DNA of 64,000 nt from NCBI GenBank assembly GCA_003153555.1, contig PLZS01000063.1:29774-93773 (forward strand), given 5' to 3'. Under the pieces are notes generated by a model that saw only the letters and a program-made list of their open reading frames with translations, was not told the DNA's origin and did no database searches. A program made the position numbers and the translations under genes. How positions within the stretch are numbered: position 1 is the first letter of the stretch; every line of letters begins with the position of its first letter. This document shows, one piece after another, positions 35,867 to 44,709 of the stretch. Origin of the DNA: Candidatus Melainabacteria bacterium (GTDB lineage: Bacteria; Cyanobacteriota; Vampirovibrionia; Obscuribacterales; Obscuribacteraceae).

Positions 35867-36307
35867 TCAGCTTTCTTTGGAATACACAGCGTCGCTTGTT
35901 GCGTAAGAAGTGCCACGAAAATGCGCGATGGTTTTTCCATTTTGATTAACGATCGAGATGTCGTACACGCCGGTGCGCCCATTGAGAGATTTTTCTTCCG
36001 CGATTGCGATTAACTCGTCTCCCACGACAGAGCTGGCGGAATAGTTAATTGTGCAATGAAGTGCGACCGTCTTTTTGTTGCGCGAATTACAAGCGTAGGC
36101 AAAAGCAGTGTCAGCTAAAGCGAAGGTCATGCCGCCGTGACAGATATCGAATCCATTCAGCATATCCGTCCGCACTGCCATAGTCATTTTTGAAAATCCC
36201 GGGCGGATTTCCACCAGCTTGATATCCAGCGCCTGTGCCGCTTTGTCGTTGCCCATCATGGTTCGACCGACGAGTTGAGCAACTTCCATTTCATCAAAAC
36301 TATTCAT
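35867..36307 (-). CDS. PaaI-like hotdog-fold thioesterase
   Basis: About 146 residues from the ATG at 36307, four bases after the speD stop; an ATG at 36334 would overlap speD by 23 bases. The hotdog motif CHGGMTFALADTAFAYACNS carries the HGG and Asp positions of PaaI-type acyl-CoA thioesterases, and SVVGDELIAIAEEKSLNGRT follows in the usual place. Such enzymes release acyl or aryl groups from CoA. Tight spacing with speD implies co-transcription, though the metabolic link to polyamines is not clear. It could act on a CoA ester formed during polyamine acylation, which is speculative. Confidence 0.85.
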   Translation of the reverse strand: MNSFDEMEVAQLVGRTMMGNDKAAQALDIKLVEIRPGFSKMTMAVRTDMLNGFDICHGGMTFALADTAFAYACNSRNKKTVALHCTINYSASSVVGDELIAIAEEKSLNGRTGVYDISIVNQNGKTIAHFRGTSYATSDAVYSKES

Positions 36308-36311
36308 TCGG

Positions 36312-36740
36312 TTAGGTTTCTTTGACACCGTCATTGGTGCTAACTTGGGAGGTTTTGTCGCCGCCGCGTTCGACGATATTTATCTCGGAATGTGTTGGTT
36401 TGAGAGCCGTTTTTAAAATTGAATCAAAAGTTTCAATGTTACCTGCGCCGCAGGTAAAAAAGTCGATGAAGCAGGAGCGATGTTCGGGATAAGTGTGGAT
36501 GCTCGCATGACTTTCTGCCAAGAGTAAGATTGCAGTGATTGCTCCGTTCGGAAAACGGTGAACGTTCTCAGATACGACCGTAACGCCACTGGCGGCGGCA
36601 GCATCTCTGAGAGCTTTCAGGCACAGATCGGCGTCCGTGACCGCGACCTCGTCACACTCATAGTAGCTGGCCAGCATGTGGCGCCCCGAAAAGCTGTGCT
36701 GCTTGGAATTCGTGACCTTCGGTGTTGAACTTACTTGCAC
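36312..36740 (-). CDS. speD: S-adenosylmethionine decarboxylase proenzyme
   Basis: 142 residues, bacterial class 1b (SpeH type). The proenzyme cuts itself between Glu76 and Ser77 in LLAESHASIHTYPEHRS, turning Ser77 into the pyruvoyl cofactor. His82 and Cys97 (FFTCG) lie at exactly the +5 and +20 spacing of the well-studied Thermotoga enzyme. It makes decarboxylated S-adenosylmethionine, the aminopropyl donor for spermidine synthesis. The divergent cluster starting at 36970 includes a spermidine synthase domain at 40337, so product and user are encoded side by side. Confidence 0.95.
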   Translation of the reverse strand: MQVSSTPKVTNSKQHSFSGRHMLASYYECDEVAVTDADLCLKALRDAAAASGVTVVSENVHRFPNGAITAILLLAESHASIHTYPEHRSCFIDFFTCGAGNIETFDSILKTALKPTHSEINIVERGGDKTSQVSTNDGVKET

Positions 36741-36969
36741 CTGTTGTCTCCTTGGGCATTCATCTTATCTGATTCCCCAGTTTTGCTCACCCTACCAAGC
36801 ATACTGATATCTCCTTGCGGGTTGCAAAAATGCCTTTTATTTCTTCCAAATGCTAGCCGAACCTAAACTAATTTGTGCTTTTCAACTAGAGTGACGCGCT
36901 CGACCGTCTATCATATTTACAGTTTAGACAAGTTCGTTCTGTTCCTTCCAATCTAGACGGGAGTGCACG

Positions 36970-37950
36970 ATGTTAGACATTTTCAAAAAGCAATTTATCG
37001 AAGTAATCGAGTGGACCGAAAACACAGATGGTGTACTCGCTCACCGGTTTCCCACCGCTGACAAGGAAATCCAAACTGGAGCGCAACTTACAGTTCGAGA
37101 CTCGCAGATGGCATTGTTTGTCAATGAAGGCAACGTCGCCGACGTTTTTAGCCCTGGTCGCTATGCACTGACAACGCAAAACCTGCCAATTCTGACGACG
37201 CTTTTAAATTGGGACAAAGCGTTTAAGTCGCCTTTTAAATCCGAAGTTTATTTTTTCTCGACACGCGAGCAGATTGATCAGCGCTGGGGCACTCAGACAC
37301 CAATTTCCATCCGTGATAAAGAGTTTGGCGTAATCCGCTTGAGAGCGTTCGGAACGTTTTCATACCAGGTCGAAGAGCCGACTACCTTTTATCAAAAAAT
37401 CAGTGGCACACGTGAGGAATACACCACCAGCGAACTAGATGGGCAATTGAGATCGATGATCATCACGAACATCGCAACCAAGCTTGGTCAGGCAGAAACA
37501 GCGTTTTTGGACATAGCCGCCAATCAACAAAATTTCTCTGAGCTGATTAGGAATGAACTTGACTTGCCGTTTTTGCAATACGGATTGAAGTTGAACACAT
37601 TCCTTGTGCAGAGTGTCACTTTACCAGAAGAGTTGCAAGCTTATCTGGACAAGCAATCGCAGATGAATCTCGTAGGAGACCTGAAGAAGTATGCCAACTT
37701 CCAGGCGGCCGACAGTATCTCTGCGGCAGCAAACAACCCAGGCGGTTTCGCTGGAGCAGGTGTTGGGCTAGGTATTGGCGCTGCGATGGGACAGAGCATT
37801 GCTCAGTCGTTAGGCGGACAATCTGGCGGCGCTGCTGAAGAGGATGTTTACGCGAAACTTGAGAAGTTGCATGGGTTAGTGACAAAAGGCGTGCTCACTC
37901 AAGAAGAGTTCGATAAAAAGAAGGCCGAACTACTCAAGAGCATTTCGTAA
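36970..37950 (+). CDS. SPFH-domain protein with C-terminal SHOCT domain (YdjI-like)
   Basis: 326 residues. There is no N-terminal membrane helix. An SPFH domain (about 20-230) begins LAHRFPTADKEIQTGAQL and contains FSPGRYALTTQNLPILTTLL, as in the YdjI/virion-core-protein-like group. A Gly/Ala-rich stretch (about 250-280) precedes a SHOCT domain (VYAKLEKLHGLVTKGVLTQE to the end), a short oligomerisation or membrane-targeting module. GGGAG lies 6-10 bases before the ATG. It is the first gene of the eight-gene cluster, with no gap to the next. In Bacillus the YdjI type pairs with PspA- and DUF4178-related membrane stress proteins. Confidence 0.92.
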   Translation: MLDIFKKQFIEVIEWTENTDGVLAHRFPTADKEIQTGAQLTVRDSQMALFVNEGNVADVFSPGRYALTTQNLPILTTLLNWDKAFKSPFKSEVYFFSTREQIDQRWGTQTPISIRDKEFGVIRLRAFGTFSYQVEEPTTFYQKISGTREEYTTSELDGQLRSMIITNIATKLGQAETAFLDIAANQQNFSELIRNELDLPFLQYGLKLNTFLVQSVTLPEELQAYLDKQSQMNLVGDLKKYANFQAADSISAAANNPGGFAGAGVGLGIGAAMGQSIAQSLGGQSGGAAEEDVYAKLEKLHGLVTKGVLTQEEFDKKKAELLKSIS

Positions 37951-38580
37951 ATGTTGACTCTGAGTTGCCCCTCTTGTGGGGCAAACGTCGAATTTAAATC
38001 AAAAGTATCAGTTTATGCTGTTTGCAGTTTTTGCAAATCCAGTCTTGTTCGTCAAGATATGGATTTGGAGAAAATTGGCACTGTAGCTGACCTTTTGGAT
38101 GATTTAACCCCGATTCAAATCGGTACATCTGGTATGTTTTCCAAAGAAAAATTTGAAGTGATCGGTCGATTGAAAGTCGGCTATGCCGATGGATTTTGGA
38201 ATGAATGGTTCACCATGTTTGGTGATGGAAAAGTTGGTTGGCTCGCAGAAGCGCAAGGTTTTTATGCTTTGTGCTTTCCGTTCTTCGAGGTTCAGGTGCC
38301 AAGCAAAGCTAGTCTGAGCGTAGGTAAGACGGTTGACTTTGGTTCTAAGGGAATTTTCGAGGTTGAGGATCTTCGACCCGTAAAGTGTCTTTTTAGCGAA
38401 GGAGAACTGCCATTCAACGCAGTGCAAGGTCGTGAGTCTACAAGCGTGGATTTAACGGGCTTCGAAGATGAGATGGCCACAATTGAGTATGCGTCCAATG
38501 AGACGCGCATGTTTTTAGGCGCGTATAAAGACTTCGACGAATTCCAGTTTAAGAACTTGAGGCATATCGATGGCTGGTAA
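37951..38580 (+). CDS. DUF4178 protein with N-terminal zinc ribbon (short copy)
   Basis: 209 residues. A zinc ribbon (CPSC at 6-9, CSFC at 25-28) is followed by one DUF4178 domain, a beta-rich module recognised by FEVIGRLKVGYADGFWNEWF and DGKVGWLAEAQGFY. There is no membrane helix. The ATG follows the SPFH stop codon directly, and its 3' end overlaps the next DUF4178 gene by 11 bases, so all three are surely coupled. The function of DUF4178 is unknown. It is found repeatedly beside SPFH, DUF350 and spermidine synthase genes. Confidence 0.88.
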   Translation: MLTLSCPSCGANVEFKSKVSVYAVCSFCKSSLVRQDMDLEKIGTVADLLDDLTPIQIGTSGMFSKEKFEVIGRLKVGYADGFWNEWFTMFGDGKVGWLAEAQGFYALCFPFFEVQVPSKASLSVGKTVDFGSKGIFEVEDLRPVKCLFSEGELPFNAVQGRESTSVDLTGFEDEMATIEYASNETRMFLGAYKDFDEFQFKNLRHIDGW

Positions 38581-39943
38581 TCCCGGTGATCCTGAGCTTC
38601 CTGGAGATAAGTCTGCGGTGCCTGATCCGCCGCCGACTACTAAGCCACGCGTTAAGACATTTGCTTGCCCCAGTTGTGGTGCCTCGATAACGCTAAGGTA
38701 TCCAGGCGCATCAATGTCCATCGTCTGTGGCAGTTGCAGTTCGATCATCGATGTTTCCAATCCGAACTACAAAATTCTTACTGAATATTACAAAAAATTT
38801 GATATGTACTCGCCCAAATTTCCGTTGGGCACGCGCGCCAAGCTGCGGGGCAAAACTTTTGAAGTGATTGGTTTCATGGTGCGCTCAGACGTTGCCAGTA
38901 AATATTATTGGATGGAATATTTGCTGTTTAATCCTTATTACGGTTATAGGTGGTTGACCGAAGATAAAGGCAATTGGACCCTCGTCAACACGATTAAAAG
39001 AAAGCCTGAAATTACTCAATCAACCATGGGGTTCAAGAGTTTTGAAAGCGCAAATTTGGAGTATTTAGGCGATAGAAAATTTCGCCTTTATAACAAGGGG
39101 AAGGCACGTGTCGACTTTGTCATCGGCGAATTCTATTGGAGAGTTTCCGTCGGCAGTGAAGTTCTCATGGCTGACTACATCGATCCACCTCAAATGCTGT
39201 CCATGGAAAAGAATGACAATGAGGTCGTCTGGAGTCTTTCAGAGCACATTGACCCCAGCGAGATCGAAGAAGCATTCAATGTAAAGGGAAGGCTCGCTAA
39301 ATCTTCTGTGATGGGCGCAATTGAGCCATCTGCGGCAACTGCAAATTGGAAAAAGATTTGGATGATATGGGTGCTTTTTTTGGTGTTCCTAACATGCGCT
39401 CAATATTTTTTTCTGGCAACTGCGAAGAATGAGATGGCAGCTCAATATATTGGCAATTTTGTTCCTAACACCAAAGTCAACGATATAACAATTCCTGTTT
39501 TCAATTTGGAAAAGAACTCAGCCAACGTCTTAATCAACCTGCAGGCTCCTGTTAGTAACAGCTGGTTTTATGTATCTGGCGAATTAGTGAATGACACAAC
39601 TGGCACAAGTTATCCATTTGAAATGACGTCCGAGTTTTACTTCGGCACCGATAGCGACGGTTATTGGAGCGAAGGTAGTGCAAGCCACGACCTAGAAATA
39701 TCTGCAGTTCCAGGAGGTCAGTATTACCTCAACATTGATACCGAGAGCGGTGACTTTAAAGACATTACGCCAAAGCAATTTACTGTAAGTGTCAGACGGG
39801 ATGTTCCGTCCTTTGCGAATTTTGGGTGGTTTGCATTCTTCCTCTCGATAATGCCTGTGTGGTGTTGGGCGCTAATGCGACGCGATGAAGTTGCCCGGTG
39901 GGCAAACAGTGATTACAGTCCCTACATAACTGCAGACAGTTGA
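38570..39943 (+). CDS. DUF4178 membrane protein with zinc ribbon (long copy)
   Basis: 457 residues. A zinc ribbon (CPSC at 33-36, CGSC at 53-56) is followed by a DUF4178 domain (about 75-225; FEVIGFMVRSDVASKYYWME, YRWLTEDKGNWTLV), then TM1 (about 265-285), a beta-rich domain of about 130 residues (VNDITIPVFNLEKNSANVLI, SGELVNDTTGTSYPFEM) that should face outward, and TM2 (about 420-440). It thus joins a cytosolic DUF4178 module to an extracytoplasmic domain. It overlaps its short paralogue by 11 bases. Confidence 0.87.
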   Translation: MAGNPGDPELPGDKSAVPDPPPTTKPRVKTFACPSCGASITLRYPGASMSIVCGSCSSIIDVSNPNYKILTEYYKKFDMYSPKFPLGTRAKLRGKTFEVIGFMVRSDVASKYYWMEYLLFNPYYGYRWLTEDKGNWTLVNTIKRKPEITQSTMGFKSFESANLEYLGDRKFRLYNKGKARVDFVIGEFYWRVSVGSEVLMADYIDPPQMLSMEKNDNEVVWSLSEHIDPSEIEEAFNVKGRLAKSSVMGAIEPSAATANWKKIWMIWVLFLVFLTCAQYFFLATAKNEMAAQYIGNFVPNTKVNDITIPVFNLEKNSANVLINLQAPVSNSWFYVSGELVNDTTGTSYPFEMTSEFYFGTDSDGYWSEGSASHDLEISAVPGGQYYLNIDTESGDFKDITPKQFTVSVRRDVPSFANFGWFAFFLSIMPVWCWALMRRDEVARWANSDYSPYITADS

Positions 39944-39955
39944 GGTTTAAACAGT

Positions 39956-40096
39956 ATGGTACGCGCCTATCTCATTGTCGGAATCCTTCTCTGCGCACTC
40001 TTCGTCTATGCAGGAATGACTGGTTGGAAAGTTATAGACCCATTTGGTGTTGGTTCATCAAAACCTACAGGCCCGGGCGGGCATTATCACAAGTAA
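39956..40096 (+). CDS. 46-residue single-pass membrane protein of the SPFH-polyamine cluster
   Basis: A short frame with good signals: GAGG ends 10 bases before the ATG, and it fills the gap between the DUF4178 and DUF350 genes on the same strand. Residues 4-20 (AYLIVGILLCALFVYAG) form one membrane helix. The C-terminus is polar and ends GPGGHYHK. It is probably a small subunit or anchor for the membrane complex encoded here. No family was recognised. Confidence 0.7.
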   Translation: MVRAYLIVGILLCALFVYAGMTGWKVIDPFGVGSSKPTGPGGHYHK

Positions 40097-40111
40097 TCAG
40101 GAGGAGAGTTC

Positions 40112-40330
40112 GTGGAACAAGTTTTATCTTTACATTACATTGGTGCTGCGGTCATTTATTCGGTTGTGGGCATTGCAATTTTGTGTTTTTCGACGGTCGT
40201 CTTTGACTGGCTTACGCCCGGTGATTTGTGGAAGGACATCGTAGTTGAAAAAAATCTGCCTCTGGCAATAGTGCTTGCCGCGGTGACGATCGCAGTCGGT
40301 AGCATTATCGCCGCCGCGATTCATGGGTAA
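40112..40330 (+). CDS. DUF350 membrane protein
   Basis: 72 residues from a GTG with GGAGGAG 5-11 bases upstream. Two membrane helices (YSVVGIAILCFSTVVFDWLT and LAIVLAAVTIAVGSIIAAAI) flank a short loop containing the conserved TPG and EKNLPLAI. This is the DUF350 signature, where one or two such units form a small integral membrane protein. Its role is unknown. The next gene, the spermidine synthase, starts 6 bases later. Confidence 0.9.
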   Translation: MEQVLSLHYIGAAVIYSVVGIAILCFSTVVFDWLTPGDLWKDIVVEKNLPLAIVLAAVTIAVGSIIAAAIHG

Positions 40331-40336
40331 TCTAGC

Positions 40337-41845
40337 TTGACCTATGCGCTTCTGATTACCGCATTTGTCATTTCGACATGCGGTTTGATTTACGAACTAA
40401 TTGCCGGCACAATCGCGAGTTATTTGCTTGGAGACTCGATCACGCAGTTCTCAACCGTGATTGGTGTTTATTTGTTTTCTATGGGCATCGGCTCTTTTCT
40501 TTCTAGATACGTAGAAAAAAATATCGCTTTTACTTTTGTTCAGGTCGAACTTTTAATTGGATTGATTGGTGGTTCGTCTGCGTCGCTCTTGTTCTTGCTG
40601 TTCGAACACATCGACAACTTTCGGATCTTGCTCTACAGCCTCGTTTCTATCATCGGTATTTTGATCGGATTAGAAATACCATTGTTGATGAGAATTCTCA
40701 AGGAACGATTGGATTTCAAGGATTTGGTATCGCAAGTCTTCACTTTTGATTATGTCGGTGCGCTACTTGCTTCTTTGCTCTTCCCTTTAGTGTTGGTTCC
40801 CTATCTAGGTTTGATTCGAACATCTTTCCTGTTCGGACTATTCAATTTGGGCGTTGCGATCTGGACGATTCACTTATTCCGTGAGCAATTGCCGTGGAAA
40901 AATTCGTTAAAGACGACTGCGTATTTTTTGGTCGTTCTGCTAGTGTGCGGTTTTGCTTTCGCTGATAAGCTCACTGGTATAGCTGAGGCATCGACCTATC
41001 CCGATCCCATAATTTACTCAACGACGACTCCTTATCAACGCATTGTCATTACTGGTAATACCAAAGATCTACGTTTGTTCTTAAACGGCAATTTGCAATT
41101 TAGCTCGCGTGATGAGTATCGCTATCACGAGGCTCTTGTGCATCCAGCCATGGCAAGCATCCAGGATCCACAGGACATCCTCGTTCTCGGTGGTGGCGAT
41201 GGACTTGCGGTTCGCGAACTTCTTAAATATCCTTCGGTGCGGTCTATAACTCTTGTCGATTTAGATAAGCAGATGATCAATCTGTTCAAAGAGCAGGAGT
41301 TGCTTACCAGGCTGAATGACGGCTCTCTGAATAATCCGAAAGTTGCAGTGATAATCAATGATGCATTTGTTTGGTTGCGAACAACGTCGCAGAAATTTGA
41401 TCTGGCAATTGTGGATTTTCCGGACCCGAGCAATTATTCGCTTGGGAAATTGTACAGCGACACCTTCTACAAAGCTTTGAAGAAAACTCTGAAGCCAGCT
41501 GGAATGGTCGTTGTGCAGAGCACATCGCCGTATTATGCAAAGAATTCATTTTGGTGTGTCGATAAGACTTTGGCGTCGGTTGGTTTTCACACCACGCCAT
41601 ACCACGCATATGTACCGTCTTTCGGGGACTGGGGTTACGTTATCGGCTCGTTGGAGCCGTTTAAGCCGGCCGATGAGAAGCGCTATCCACTTGGGCTTCG
41701 CTATGTGTCTGACGCCACTGTTGCCCAGATGCTCTGTTTTGCAAAGGACATGCTGCCTACGGTTAGCACGATCAATAAATTGAACAACCAATCTCTGGTT
41801 CATCTTTTCGAGTCAGAGTGGAGCGAATATGTCGATGCCCATTAG
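40337..41845 (+). CDS. Membrane-embedded spermidine synthase-like aminopropyltransferase
   Basis: 502 residues from a TTG start. Seven to eight membrane helices fill residues 1-215. The C-terminal half is a spermidine/spermine synthase domain, with the decarboxylated-SAM loop VLGGGDGLAVRELL (about residue 285), the acidic strand end LVDLDKQMI, and VDFPDPSNYSLGKLYSD, in the place of the polyamine-binding Asp region. The soluble enzymes lack the membrane part. It should transfer aminopropyl groups from the product of speD (36312-36740), to either a polyamine or a membrane substrate. It overlaps the next gene by 17 bases. Confidence 0.88.
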   Translation: MTYALLITAFVISTCGLIYELIAGTIASYLLGDSITQFSTVIGVYLFSMGIGSFLSRYVEKNIAFTFVQVELLIGLIGGSSASLLFLLFEHIDNFRILLYSLVSIIGILIGLEIPLLMRILKERLDFKDLVSQVFTFDYVGALLASLLFPLVLVPYLGLIRTSFLFGLFNLGVAIWTIHLFREQLPWKNSLKTTAYFLVVLLVCGFAFADKLTGIAEASTYPDPIIYSTTTPYQRIVITGNTKDLRLFLNGNLQFSSRDEYRYHEALVHPAMASIQDPQDILVLGGGDGLAVRELLKYPSVRSITLVDLDKQMINLFKEQELLTRLNDGSLNNPKVAVIINDAFVWLRTTSQKFDLAIVDFPDPSNYSLGKLYSDTFYKALKKTLKPAGMVVVQSTSPYYAKNSFWCVDKTLASVGFHTTPYHAYVPSFGDWGYVIGSLEPFKPADEKRYPLGLRYVSDATVAQMLCFAKDMLPTVSTINKLNNQSLVHLFESEWSEYVDAH

Positions 41846-43472
41846 CCGGGCTACGTTCCTTAAAGGTTTGGCTGGTTGTGGTGTAGCCGCACTGGTTGGC
41901 AAGACTTATATCGAGTGGATTCATCCCTCACCACAATTTCCTTGTCGCATGCTGGGACCTTCAAGAGACGTTGGCCACCTATTGCGCGATCCCAAAGCTC
42001 TTCGACCGAGTGGAGATGTGCCTTCAGTCGCCACCAAAGTAACTATAGTTGGAGGCGGTATGGCCGGCTTGTCTGCAGCATGGTGGCTCAAGAAACACGG
42101 CGTTACTGATTTTGTTCTTTTGGATTTGGAAAAGGATGTGGGTGGCAATTCGTCTTCGGGTAAAAACGAGATCGGCTCGTATCCCTGGGGCGCTCATTAT
42201 GTTCCTATTGCCAACTCGGAATCGGAGTACGTTCGTGAATTGTTTCAAGAGCTAGGCATTATTCAGAGTTATAACAAGGATGGGCTGGCTGTCTATGACG
42301 AATTGATGCTGTGTCATGAGCCGCAGGAGCGCTTGTTTAAGGACGGTTCCTTTCATGACGGGCTGGTTCCTAAACGAGGACTGCAAAGGAATGAAAACGA
42401 GGAAATGGCTCGCTTTTTTAAAACCATAGTGGCTTTCCGAAATGCCACCGGTAGTGATGGCAAACTTGCCTTTGCCATTCCCCTGGATCTTAGCTCCGAG
42501 GATTCTAAATACACATCGTTAGACTCTATTACGATGGATCAATGGATGAAAGACAATGACTTTCAATCAAAGCCATTACTTTGGTACGTGAACTATTGCT
42601 GCCGCGACGACTACGGCTCGACGCTGCAAAAAGTATCCGCTTGGGCGGGCATCCATTACTTTGCCGGTCGCCGCGGAGTCGCCGCTAACTCAGAGCCGAA
42701 TTCAGTGATTACCTGGCCGCAGGGCAATGGTTTTTTGGTGGAAAAGTTGAAACAGCCTTTGAAAGATCAGATCCAGGTGCACTCGCTTGTCACTGAAGTT
42801 AAACAGTATGGAGATAAAATTACTACAACCTGTATGAACTCGCAGAGCAAGAAATACAAGGCTTTCGAATCAGAGTTCGTCATATTTGCTGCGCCGCGAT
42901 TTGTGGCCGGACGTGTGATCGCCGATCATAAGACTGCTTCAGCTATCAGTAGGGATCTAAGATATGCACCGTGGATGGTAGCGAATATCAGCTTGAAGAA
43001 CCTGCCTGATGCGCGCGGGCTCGCTCCTGCTTGGGACAATGTAAGTTATTACAGTGATTCTCTCGGCTACGTGATGGCAAACCACCAGGACATAACTACG
43101 AGGCAAAAGCCGAACGTCATTACTTATTATTATCCCTTGTCCCAAAGTGAGCCTAAGGCGTCCAGAGAGAAGCTTTATGGTTCCTCGCCTGAGCAGTGGT
43201 CTCAAACCATTGTCGACGATCTTCAAAAAATGCATCCGTCCATTGCAGACGAGATTATTTCCATGGACTTGTGGCCATGGGGGCATGGCATGATTCGTCC
43301 TTCAGTCGGCTTCATCTGGGGCGATACGCGCAGACAAATGAAGGAGCGCAACGGGAATATAATATTTGCACACTCCGACATGAGCGGCATGTCCAATTTT
43401 GAGGAGGCTCAATACCACGGTGTTGAAGCTGCAAAAATAATCCTCGCAAGCATCCAGCAAGGGAAATCGTAA
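41829..43472 (+). CDS. FAD-dependent amine oxidase-like oxidoreductase with export signal-like N-terminus
   Basis: 547 residues. Residues 6-22 (SRATFLKGLAGCGVAALVG) look like a Tat signal, except that the second arginine of the twin pair is Ala. The FAD-binding Rossmann motif VTIVGGGMAGLSAAWWLKKH is at about 70-90, then DLEKDVGGNSSSGKNEIG as in flavin amine oxidases/phytoene desaturase relatives. A second FAD segment near the C-terminus is IIFAHSDMSGMSNFEEAQYH. GGAG precedes the ATG. Neighbouring the spermidine synthase, it could oxidise polyamines or aminopropylated products, an inference from context. It overlaps the synthase by 17 bases. Confidence 0.82.
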   Translation: MSMPISRATFLKGLAGCGVAALVGKTYIEWIHPSPQFPCRMLGPSRDVGHLLRDPKALRPSGDVPSVATKVTIVGGGMAGLSAAWWLKKHGVTDFVLLDLEKDVGGNSSSGKNEIGSYPWGAHYVPIANSESEYVRELFQELGIIQSYNKDGLAVYDELMLCHEPQERLFKDGSFHDGLVPKRGLQRNENEEMARFFKTIVAFRNATGSDGKLAFAIPLDLSSEDSKYTSLDSITMDQWMKDNDFQSKPLLWYVNYCCRDDYGSTLQKVSAWAGIHYFAGRRGVAANSEPNSVITWPQGNGFLVEKLKQPLKDQIQVHSLVTEVKQYGDKITTTCMNSQSKKYKAFESEFVIFAAPRFVAGRVIADHKTASAISRDLRYAPWMVANISLKNLPDARGLAPAWDNVSYYSDSLGYVMANHQDITTRQKPNVITYYYPLSQSEPKASREKLYGSSPEQWSQTIVDDLQKMHPSIADEIISMDLWPWGHGMIRPSVGFIWGDTRRQMKERNGNIIFAHSDMSGMSNFEEAQYHGVEAAKIILASIQQGKS

Positions 43473-43507
43473 GTGTTGTGAGCGCCAGTACCTGATAACG
43501 GGAGTGT

Positions 43508-44623
43508 ATGCAGACTAGTCATCCAACTGTTGCAATAGCCGCCAAGACCTCGTCACAGGCTTGGCTATCGTCGGCCAGATGGGACTGTTTGTGGATAATT
43601 TCGCCTGCTTTTTTATCTTCTGCATTCGTTCTGCTATTCCGCAATCAGATGGCAGCAAGTCAAAACGTACCCCTCTGGGTTTGGGTATGTTTCGTTCTGT
43701 TGATCGATGTTGCTCACGTTTACGCTACTCTTTTTCGTACTTATCTTGACCCGCAAGCCTTCGAAAAAAACAGAACTGTTTTACTCGCTATACCTGCTAT
43801 CGCTTGGATTGGTGGCAGTCTCCTCTACTCGATTGATGGACTTTTCTTTTGGCGTGCTCTCGCTTATCTAGCTGTGTTCCACTTTATTCGGCAGCAATTT
43901 GGATTTGTAATTCTCTATTCGAGAAAAGATCCACCCGCGCTGAAGCAGTTCAAATGGCTGGATTGTGCTGCAGTGTACATGGCGACAATTTATCCAATGC
44001 TCTTTTGGCACACGAATATGCCGCGAAATTTTTCATGGTTTATTGCTGGTGACTTCATTGAGTCTGTTCCAGTTATCTTTACTCAGATCGCACTCTGGGT
44101 CTATGTTCTGGTGGCAGTCGCGTATGGCATCAAAGAGATCGCGCTGGCAAAAACGACGCGATTTTTCAACGTTCCGCGAAACTTGCTAATTGTTGGAACG
44201 GCTCTAAGCTGGTGGACTGGAATAATCGCTTTGAATTCGGACATGGCTTTTACAATCACCAACGTTGTCAGTCACGGCATTCCATACATGGCTCTGATCT
44301 GGCTTTATCACCATCAGAAGAGCGGTGAAAGCACAAAACAACTTGTGAGTAACGGTGCTTGGAAGAAAGTCTTGATTTCCAATGTGTTGATATTTTTTGC
44401 CTTCATCGTTTTTCTTGCCTACCTTGAAGAAGGTTTGTGGGACGGGCTAGTCTGGCGTGAGCATTTGAATTTGTTTGCTCCGTTTGCATGGTTGCCGCCC
44501 GTTGGTGATGCTGCTATTTTGGCACTCCTGGTGCCTTTCCTTGCCTTGCCACAGTCAACACATTACCTTTTGGATGGATTCATCTGGCGTGTCAAAGATC
44601 GCTCCAGCGTTTGGTCCGCCTAG
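43508..44623 (+). CDS. Polytopic membrane protein with conserved-looking intramembrane histidines
   Basis: 371 residues with about eight to nine membrane helices. Histidines lie in or beside helices: LIDVAHVYATLFRTYLDP, AVFHFIRQQFGFVIL, NVVSHGIPYMALIWLYHHQK and STHYLLDGFIW. A set of this kind suggests a metal or heme site, as in membrane di-iron or heme enzymes, but the HxxHH motifs of desaturases are not present in standard form. GGGAG precedes the ATG. It is the last plus-strand gene of the cluster, 35 bases after the FAD protein. The family was not recognised. Confidence 0.78.
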   Translation: MQTSHPTVAIAAKTSSQAWLSSARWDCLWIISPAFLSSAFVLLFRNQMAASQNVPLWVWVCFVLLIDVAHVYATLFRTYLDPQAFEKNRTVLLAIPAIAWIGGSLLYSIDGLFFWRALAYLAVFHFIRQQFGFVILYSRKDPPALKQFKWLDCAAVYMATIYPMLFWHTNMPRNFSWFIAGDFIESVPVIFTQIALWVYVLVAVAYGIKEIALAKTTRFFNVPRNLLIVGTALSWWTGIIALNSDMAFTITNVVSHGIPYMALIWLYHHQKSGESTKQLVSNGAWKKVLISNVLIFFAFIVFLAYLEEGLWDGLVWREHLNLFAPFAWLPPVGDAAILALLVPFLALPQSTHYLLDGFIWRVKDRSSVWSA

Positions 44624-44709
44624 TATGCCTCGCGCCATCCTATCCAAGTTGAATTAGTGACTGTGCAGCCCTGATGAGCCTGGAGGGGTGCATCTTCGCC
44701 TGCTCAGTT

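Noticed and set aside
41826..41835. A further ATATGTCGAT like the repeats at 26050
   Set aside because: It is a single copy overlapping a start codon, expected by chance.
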